A stretch of 64,000 bases of DNA, taken from assembly GCF_000283155.1 (NCBI RefSeq), contig NW_004454178.1:7414088-7478087 (forward strand), written 5' to 3'. Positions 56,520 to 64,000 of the stretch are shown piece by piece. Within the stretch, counting starts at the first letter, position 1. The number at the start of each line of letters is the position of its first letter. The stretch is from Ceratotherium simum simum. Lineage: Eukaryota > Chordata > Mammalia > Perissodactyla > Rhinocerotidae. Made by a program: the position numbers and the translations under genes. Below the pieces are notes generated by a model. That model did not search any database, was not told where the DNA came from, and saw only the letters and a program-made list of their open reading frames with translations.

Positions 56520-58800
56520 GAGAATAACATATTATAACCAGGTGGGATTTATTGTAAGAATGAAGATTTTGTTCAGTTTTAGGAAACATATTAGGAAAAT
56601 ATACTACATTCATATACTTAAGGAGAAAAATCATGATTATTGCCATACATGCTGAAAAAGCCTTTGAAAAAAATTCAACATCCATTCCTGATGAAAGTGC
56701 TCATAAATGTAGAAATTGATGGCTACTTCCTTAATAAGATAAAAACATGTAGTTTGGTTTTAAAGTCAGTATCTTACTTAGAAAACATTAGAGGCATATT
56801 CATTAGGATCAGGAACAAAGCAAAAATATCCAATATCTTCTCTTCATTTAACATTGCATTGGAGATATTAGCCAATGCAATTAGATAAGATAAATCAACT
56901 GCAGGCATAAGAATTGGAAACAAAGAAGTAAAACTATCACAATTTGCAGATGATATGATAATATACATAGAAGACTTGATCAATGATAAAACCAACTCAA
57001 ACAATAAAATATTTTACTAAATTTAGGGAAAATTGCAGAATTTAAAATTAACATTCAGAAATAAATAATTCTTGAATACACTAGCAATAACAGAGGATAT
57101 AATGATAGAGAAAACTCCTTTTAAAATAGCAAAAAAAAAAAAAAAGATAAAATACTCAGGAACAAGTTTAATAAGAAATGTGAAAAGTCTAAAAGAGGCA
57201 ACTCTAAACCTTCCTTAAAGACACAAAAGTAGACTTGAATAAATGAAAAGACAGTCTTTGTTTTTGGTTTGGATGTCTCAATATTATAAAAATGTCATTT
57301 CTCCCTTAGCTAATTTATACATTAAATACAATTCTAATAAAATACTTCATTTAAAATTTTTAATAGAGAAATCAATACTAAAGTTTATATAGTCATGCAA
57401 AAATAACTAGGAATGCATTAGGAAATAAAAAAGAGCTACCATAAAGGATTAGCCATGCCCCAATTTTAAATATATCTAAGGTTTCTGTTATCATGACAAT
57501 GTGGATCTGGTGCATAAGTAGACAGAAAAAACAGTGAAATTAAATGCAATCCAGAAACAGATCACATACATACAACATTTTAGTATATGAATAAGTAGAA
57601 GTTCTGATCATTGATAGACATTTGAAAAAAGATAAGATGAAATCTGTACCTTAAAATATATACAAGAATAAACTTCAAATGTATCAATGATAAGTATAAA
57701 AAATAAAACCTTATAAATTTGAGATTCTAGTTAGAAGAAAACATGAGTAAATTAATTTCTAACTTGGATCTGATCTGGTTCTGATTCTAACTATGACTTG
57801 AAATCATCCTATAATAATAATCACCATAATAAATTTGACTATATAAAATTTAAAAACAACAACTTTACATGGTCAAAAACACCACAAGCAATGAATTCAA
57901 AAGCCAAGTGACAAACTGGGAGAAAATATTTCTATGTATATCACAGATAAAGAGCTAATATCCCTAAAGTAAAAAGAAATTGTAAAATTGAGGAAAAAAT
58001 GAAAAATCAAAAACCATTAAAGAATGAGCAAAATATATGTCCAAATAATTTTTAAAACAACCCTTAAATATATAAAAAGATGTTCAACTTTTCTCATAGT
58101 AAGAGAAATGAAAATTAAACTAAAATGAGATACCATTTCTCACCTATCAGAATAGGAAAAAAAATTAAAAACACTTGACACACTCTGCTGACAAAGCTCG
58201 GAGGAAACAAACACTCCCATTGCTGGTAGGAATGAAAAATGATACAACCCCTTGGAGGGAAAGTTGACACTATCTAACAAAGATCTAACAATCTCTCTTC
58301 TAGGAATTTATTCTGAAGATACTCTTCCAACAGTATGAAAATGTACATGAACAAAGTTCCTCATTGCAACACTGTTTATGATTGCAAAATATTGGAAACA
58401 ACCTGAGTTGCCACACATAGTAGACCAAGTAAACTAAGGTACATTCACTCCATGGAGTATTATGGAGGAAGATCACTATGCCTGATATGGAGGGACTTTC
58501 AGGATATTTTATTAAGTGAAAAGAGCAGAGAACAGGGGTATACATACAATGTCTGCTATGCTACGTTTTGTGTAAGATAGAAGAAGAAAGAAAAACATAC
58601 ACATATGCACAATATCTATATAATTTTGCCAAAAGAAACACAGGAAGGATAAACCCCAAATGAATAAAAGGTGTTACCTATAGAGGATGTGAGAACTGGA
58701 GTTAAAAAGATGGGTAGTGATGGTCGAGGAGATGATACTCCTCTGAGTATACCTTTTGTATAGTTTTTGCTTTGGGAACCATCTTAATTTTACACGCTAA
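56520..58800 (+). mobile_element. L1 LINE, ORF2 RT to 3' end, sense
   Basis: Relic from the reverse-transcriptase domain to the 3' UTR. The + frame at 56640-56888 shows 'KKIQHPFLMKVL' and, after decayed middle blocks, 'FNIALEILANAIR'. The catalytic FADDM box is intact at 56943-56957 (ttt gca gat gat atg). ORF2 3' landmarks follow: 'atgagataccatttctcacc' (~58126), 'acactcccattgctggtagg' (~58210) and 'ccatggagtattatggagga' (~58450). The 3' UTR 'gtataccttttgtatagttt' lies at ~58747. Many stops and gaps: inactive. Confidence 0.9.
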
Positions 58801-60540
58801 AGAAAATCTAACTGTATTATAAACTAACACGATTACCACACTGGGGGATGAAAACACCAGTGTATATCCTTTGGCCTTGTCATTGGTTTTATCAAGGTTG
58901 CAGGGAATTTTCTCTTCCAAGGGACAGGGCTAAATTCTCGGCATTCTGCAGAATCACAGAGGAAGGAGACTACATGGTTGACTTTTTAGGAAACTTGTAG
59001 TCTAATGGAAAACTATAACTCAAGCAGAAAAATTAAAACAAAATAAAATAAAACTTGCCTCAGTCCCACAGATATAACCAACATGACAGACATAAGCTCT
59101 GAGCACCACAGAGGAGCAAGAGGGGATTGTGGAAAAAATATCTGGTGAGCAAAGGGACAGAAGTGAGTTAGTGATGGGAGTCATCAAGGGCTAGAAAGAA
59201 GTACATGTGGCTGGGTTTAGAGGAAGTCATGACTGTGATTGGCAGAGAAACCCGGAATATGGTTGGCAGAGAAGAGTGGGAAGAAATTCTTGGAATGGAG
59301 TCAGAACATGCAATAACTTCGAAACAATTAAGTCATTGTGTAAGAAGTTGCCTGCACTCTTGCTTAGGCTGGAAGGTGGGAGTGGGGTATAAAATGCATA
59401 CAGGGATCCAGGAAGCTAAAAGTACTGGAAAGAGCTACGAAACTTTAAGTATTTCATGGCAATAATCAAATTGAAGATTATTATTGGAAATGAACTTCGG
59501 TGGGATAAAGCTGAATTGAGCAGTAAAAGAGCAAGCACACAGTGAGAAAGAGACTTGAGAGATATTTGTTGAACTGAGATAGGCCCTGTAGTTTCCAAGG
59601 GTTTATAGAGTGCCCAATATGTGTAGCCATTGCACACATGTGTAAGCGTTAGGGATCCAAAATGTTAGGAGGAATTTGAGAAGTAGGGTGGCCAAACATG
59701 GAGCCAGAAGACATTGGTCTAACCCTCCCATTTACAGATGAGGAAATTGAGGCCCACAGTGAGACTGGCCTGGCTCAGTGTTACATAGCCAGTTCATGGC
59801 ATAGCAAAGACAAACACCTTGCTGGGTAGTGTGCTTTTCCTTTTAGGTGCACTGCCCCCATTTCCACCATCAAGTATGGAGGAAGAACTGTAGCAAAAAC
59901 AGACAAGGGATAGGGAGGACTCAAGAGTTGTTGGCTACTGGAGATAGACCCAGCAAAGCCTTGAAAGATGTGGATTCTACCATCACTCCGCTATTTTGGC
60001 CTGGGCTGAAATAATCCAAGAAGAAGAAAACAGACAATCATCGTTAACCTCTCAACATCAAAATGCAATAACCCAGCTCTTTTAAGAGCTCAGTACCGTG
60101 TTAGATGCTGTCGGTGTTGGTCCTCACATCTGCAGAGCCTGAATTATTATATGTTTGTGTGATGACTAAAATTCTATTTACATTATTCTTGCTTTTTTTT
60201 GGTGAATATCATTGGAGTTGTTTACTAGTGGAGTTTCCTCTGCAGTTTTTCCACCACACTCTTCTCTTTGGCCCTATCTTTACCCAACCTTGGTGAGATT
60301 TTTGCAGCAGGCTATGTGTTTGTGGGTGTGTTATGTGTGTGATCATGGGCCTGTGTCCACACATCTAATGGACACAAAAACAGTTTCTGTTTAAATAGTA
60401 CCCACACTTGGCTCAATCCTGCAAAATCGGGCCCTGGAGTCTGGCCCACTCCTCACCTGTCTACCTCACCCCAAACAGAAGAACTCAGCTCCAAGAGCAG
60501 CTTCTGCAAAAGCTCTCCAACTATCTGAATGTCTCTTTCC
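58801..60540. other. Mostly unique sequence
   Basis: A MIR/L2-like antisense stretch lies at 59720-59815 ('catttacagatgaggaaatt', 'gaggcccacagtgagactgg'). No gene recognised. Confidence 0.45.
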
Positions 60541-60544
60541 TATT

Positions 60545-60635
60545 CTGGGGTTTCAAGGTGTAGTGAAAAGTGCCTGGGTTTGGCGTCAGACAGAGCTGAT
60601 TTTCATTCCTGGCTCTACCCTTTGTTACCATTTGG
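60545..60635 (+). mobile_element. MIR SINE 5' part, sense
   Basis: 'ggtgtagtgaaaagtgcctg', 'ggtttggcgtcagacagagc' and 'ttcctggctctaccctttgt' match the sense MIR 5' part. Confidence 0.7.
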
Positions 60636-60807
60636 GGGTGTTGCCAGTCTTAGGTGGAAGAACACACGGGGAGCTCCTAATTGCAGTGACGAGCACAGAG
60701 AAGTAAGCAAGAAAAGTGAGTCCCTCATTTACCCCATATCCTCTGGCTTAACTTGTTGGAGGTAAAGATCAATGGATTTGAATTTAGACCTCCCTACATG
60801 TGGGTAA

Positions 60808-60842
60808 CACACACACGCGCACATGCACACACACACAGACAC
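60808..60842. repeat. (AC)n microsatellite, interrupted
   Basis: AC repeat with GC and TG interruptions ('acacacacacgcgcacatgc'). Confidence 0.9.
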
Positions 60843-62120
60843 TTACATACACACTCTGTGCTGGAACACCTTCAGTTTGCCCCCCGCCCCCCAGATCTAT
60901 TCTATACTTTATGGAGGCTGATCTTATGACCTACATCAATGGGCTCCCTTGTCCTATGGCTTTCATTGGATTTGACCAATGGGGAGCCCCGGCAAGTAAT
61001 TGAAGGGGGGAGGGTGGTTAAGTATTTATTCTTGTGATATCCCCTCCCCATGGGTCACCTTGGGCTGTCTGTGGCCTTTGGCAGAAGGTCAATCCTCTTG
61101 TCAGGCAATCTTTTCCAACAGCTCTTTCTGAGTGCTATAACACATTGAGTGCTATAGAATATTCAGCATCCTATGAGGAAAATTTCCTGGAAGAAGAATA
61201 ATAGGAGATGTGCTCAGAGGCCTCCAACACAGAACAACTGCTCAGTCAGCAATATATCTCCTATTAACATGATAGATTTTGGGGGGCCAAAGATCTCTTT
61301 GGGAGTCTTATGTAAGCTATAAAGCCTCTCCCTAAGAAAAAATTCTCAATTCTTCATGCAGTGTTAGGACTTCACAGATCCCCAAAGGCCATTCTTGATC
61401 TGCTGGGGTTAAAGACTTGTGTTCTAAGTAAAGAAAGTATGCACAGCCTCTGGAATACTAGGCATCTCCAGAGAACGGCCCTCATCCCTGGTAGCTCACG
61501 GCGTTTATTACATTACCTTTACATGGAACAGCCCCCACTCAGCATCTGAGCCTGTATTTGTGTGTTGCTTCCTTTCCACTTGAATTTTCCACTCGAATTT
61601 GGGCTCTATATACAAAAAGAGCACCCTTTCCTAGGTCAGGCGTCCACCTCCCAAACTCTGTCATGTGTTGAGGCTTTGAGGGTGGACTATCAGAGTATAA
61701 TAGAAGAGGCAGGAAGGGGTAGCACTAAGTGGATACCTTCTTAGGCCTTTTGCTATTGATAAAGATTTCTTGCCTTATTATCTAAGAGGTCTGGATTTGC
61801 ATTTTGAAAAACAGCTGTGGGAGTGGTTTTGAAAAATAGCCACTCCCCCTTTGTTCTTCTTTGGTATCTCTCCTCCTAAGGGCTTTCCAGGATAGCACAA
61901 AGTGAGCAAGCAGTTTAGAGGAACGAAACAAAGAACTGCAGCACTAGCACTAGGACAGCTCAAGGGACAAAGGTTATAGTTTGTGTAACATACAGCTCCT
62001 TAAGCCAGCAGGGACATAGAATCAATAGGCAGAGACCATGTCTGCTTCTGCCATCCATCGTATCCCCAAGAGCTAGCCATTGCATGGCACATGATTTCCA
62101 CTCAATGTCATTTTTTTAAG
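60843..62120. other. Unique sequence, no recognised feature
   Basis: A small local duplication of 'gagtgctata' lies at about 61130-61154. No gene or named repeat recognised. Confidence 0.45.
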
Positions 62121-62142
62121 TAAATGAATGAATGAATGAATC
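62121..62142. repeat. (AATG)n microsatellite
   Basis: Tandem 'aatg' units (about four to five) inside 'taaatgaatgaatgaatgaa'. Confidence 0.85.
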
Positions 62143-62224
62143 AGAGACTTTTAGTGTCCCAACGAATTTTGGAGGTGACCTAGTCCAGTCTTTCCTCTGA
62201 TGCTTAACTGGTCTTCATCCTCCA

Positions 62225-62350
62225 ATGCAACACATATTTGTCAAATGCTTCCTATGTCCAAGGGGATTTGATAATCTGGAGATAATCAAAATGAAACGTA
62301 TTTGGACCATGCCCTCAAACATTTATAATCTATTAGGGAATAGGATATAC
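62225..62350 (-). mobile_element. L2 LINE 3' end, antisense
   Basis: 'aacacatatttgtcaaatgc', 'ttcctatgtccaaggggatt' and 'catgccctcaaacatttata' follow the antisense L2 order. Confidence 0.65.
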
Positions 62351-62504
62351 AAATAACTATAATACTAGAGAGAAAGTGAAAAGAGAAGAGAAATGTCTAC
62401 ACTCAGTGATTAGTCCATTATTGTTCTAAAAGTTTCAATTATAGGAAACTAACTTCCATTACTAATAAAAGTCAATAAGCATTCAATGCTTACAGTCTGC
62501 TAAC

Positions 62505-62655
62505 CTCATTATAACATTATAATATTTATGTTCAGGTGAATATTATTATTATGCCCATTTTACAGTGAGGAAATTGGGGCTCAGAGAAGTTAAGTAACTT
62601 GTTCAAGGTCATAGAACTTGTAAGTGGCAGAACTAAGACTCGTACATTTTGACCC
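62505..62655 (-). mobile_element. MIR SINE, antisense
   Basis: 'tattattatgcccattttac', 'aggaaattggggctcagaga', 'agttaagtaacttgttcaag' and 'gtaagtggcagaactaagac' give a clear antisense MIR. Confidence 0.85.
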
Positions 62656-63089
62656 AGTCCATATACAAGCAGATTTATTGCTAGAAAGATATTGATGTTG
62701 TACTGAAATCTGCCTCTCCTTACTTTCCTTTTGGAAATAATTCCATTCTCCCAAGCCACAGAGATAAAGTCGTTCACTACATGAAAAATCAATTAATGAG
62801 TTAAATTGCATCAAGTTAGTTTAATAGCTAGCAATTTCCTATTGTAATTATAGTTCAGCCTGCTACCATTTTCATCACAATTGTTGGTCCACACTGAATT
62901 TCCTGTCTGTTCATTGCCTACTTTCTGCCTAATTCTAGCCCCCAGAGATGCTATGCTGAGTATCGATGCTGCAGCAACCTGGTGATTTTTATGTTTTCTG
63001 ACTTATTTACCTCAAAGCCATAGTACATATAATGCTTTTGGGTTTGTGGTTTTCTCTTTGGTTCCAATCACTGTTTTTCTGGTTGTCTC

Positions 63090-63860
63090 TTTGTTCACTC
63101 ATTCACTTAACAAATATTTGCTATGAATCGCAAGCATACCAGGTAGCAGACACTGCTCGGGTAATGGGTATACAAAGAGAAAGGAAAGACATAATTCCTA
63201 CCTCAAGGAGATTACAGTCTAGTTTGGAAGCCAGACATGCAAACAATTATAATACAATAAAAACTAATGTTAATAAAGAAATGTGCCAAGTATTATGAGT
63301 GACAAAAGAGTAACCTTTAAGTCTGTCCCAGGAAGGCTGGGAAAGTCTTCACAGAGGAGATAGCATTTGGGCTTAGATCTGATGGAGGGCTAGAGGTTTT
63401 CCGGACAATGGAGGTGGGACCCTCCAGCGAGAGGAAACAGCATGTATGAAGCCCTTAGGTGTGAGGCAGCATGTGACCGAGCACGTGAGTTCAGGCACTT
63501 GGAGGAGATGGGTGTGGGAGAAATGCAGAGTTACCTGTGAGAATCTAGGGATGCAGACAGGAGAGGTAGGCAGGACCAACTTGCAAAGGGCTTTGTCTGC
63601 CATGCTGAGGGGCTAACTTTGATTCTGATGATTCTGTAGAATCGCTGAAAGATTTTTAAGCAGCCTAGAGTTAGGATTAGCTTTATATTTTAGGAAGTTC
63701 TCTCTTTTGGCCCAAGAATGGGGATGGAATAAAGAAAATGAGAATGAAGACATGGGACCAGTTTAGAGACTGTTCCAGTAATCCCAGTGGGAAAAGATGA
63801 GAACTCTAAAGTAAGCAGAGAAATAGAGATGGTGGTGGGTGAGTAAACAATTTGAGAGAC
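63090..63860 (-). mobile_element. L2 LINE 3' region, antisense, long copy
   Basis: 'cattcacttaacaaatattt', 'acctcaaggagattacagtc', 'gtcttcacagaggagatagc', 'gaaacagcatgtatgaagcc', 'atggggatggaataaagaaa' and 'gagactgttccagtaatccc' preserve the antisense L2 order over nearly 800 bp. Confidence 0.88.
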
Positions 63861-63872
63861 ATTTATGAGTAT

Positions 63873-64000
63873 CTTAGTTCAGGTTGCTATAACAAATTAC
63901 CATAGCCTGGGTGGCTTAAACAACAAATATTTACTTTTCATGGTTTTGGAGGCTGGAAAGTCAAGGTGCCAGCAGATCCAGTGTCTAGTGAGAGTTTGCT
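63873..64000 (-). mobile_element. MaLR-type LTR, antisense, cut by window end
   Basis: 'ttagttcaggttgctataac', 'aaattaccatagcctgggtg', 'aaagtcaaggtgccagcaga' and 'gtgtctagtgagagtttgct' are the antisense 3' part of a MaLR (MST/MLT-type) LTR. It continues beyond the window. Confidence 0.7.

Overview
This is mammalian nuclear DNA, most likely from a perissodactyl (horse, ass, rhinoceros or tapir lineage). The best evidence is a set of tRNA-derived SINEs of the equine ERE type near 1.1, 7.6, 20.7, 39.1 and 39.5 kb. They sit on a background of old placental repeats (MIR, L2, L1M, MaLR/MLT1 LTRs, hAT MER5A, Tigger). No protein-coding gene, tRNA, rRNA, CRISPR array or bacterial-type feature was recognised. 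All long open frames are repeat-derived, low-complexity or unsupported, so the window reads as intergenic or deep intronic sequence.

Layout. 0-10 kb: antisense L1M relic split by an ERE SINE, MIR and L2 pieces, an MLT1-type LTR, a 5'-truncated ERE with a perfect 17-bp target duplication. 10-20 kb: a second MLT1 LTR, a private 53-bp minisatellite (about 12.2-12.4 kb), a GC-rich patch, a 3' L1 end, a ~215-bp polypyrimidine tract, MIRs, CA and ATC microsatellites. 20-32 kb: an ERE SINE with a duplicated B-box segment, antisense L1 pieces, a weak processed-pseudogene candidate, MER5A, a Charlie-like hAT element and two degraded copies of an unidentified repeat. 32-38 kb: mostly unique sequence with one exon-like block (36.68-36.89 kb).

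38.2-42.9 kb is the most structured part. A nearly full-length Tigger1 DNA transposon, itself carrying two ERE SINEs, lies between two inverted copies of one composite. Each composite is a MER2-like element with the same ~565-bp solo retroviral LTR at the same internal site with the same 4-bp target duplication. The composite therefore existed before it was copied, which is the main observation here.

43-64 kb: an unassigned repeat, MER5A copies, a 3.6-kb sense L1ME relic with a full 3' UTR and a small inverted L1 insertion, a second L1 3' end, another ~2.3-kb L1 relic, L2 and MIR copies, an MLT1-like LTR, and a MaLR LTR cut by the window edge. Repeat family names come from recognised consensus features, not a database search. 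Boundaries without target duplications are approximate.
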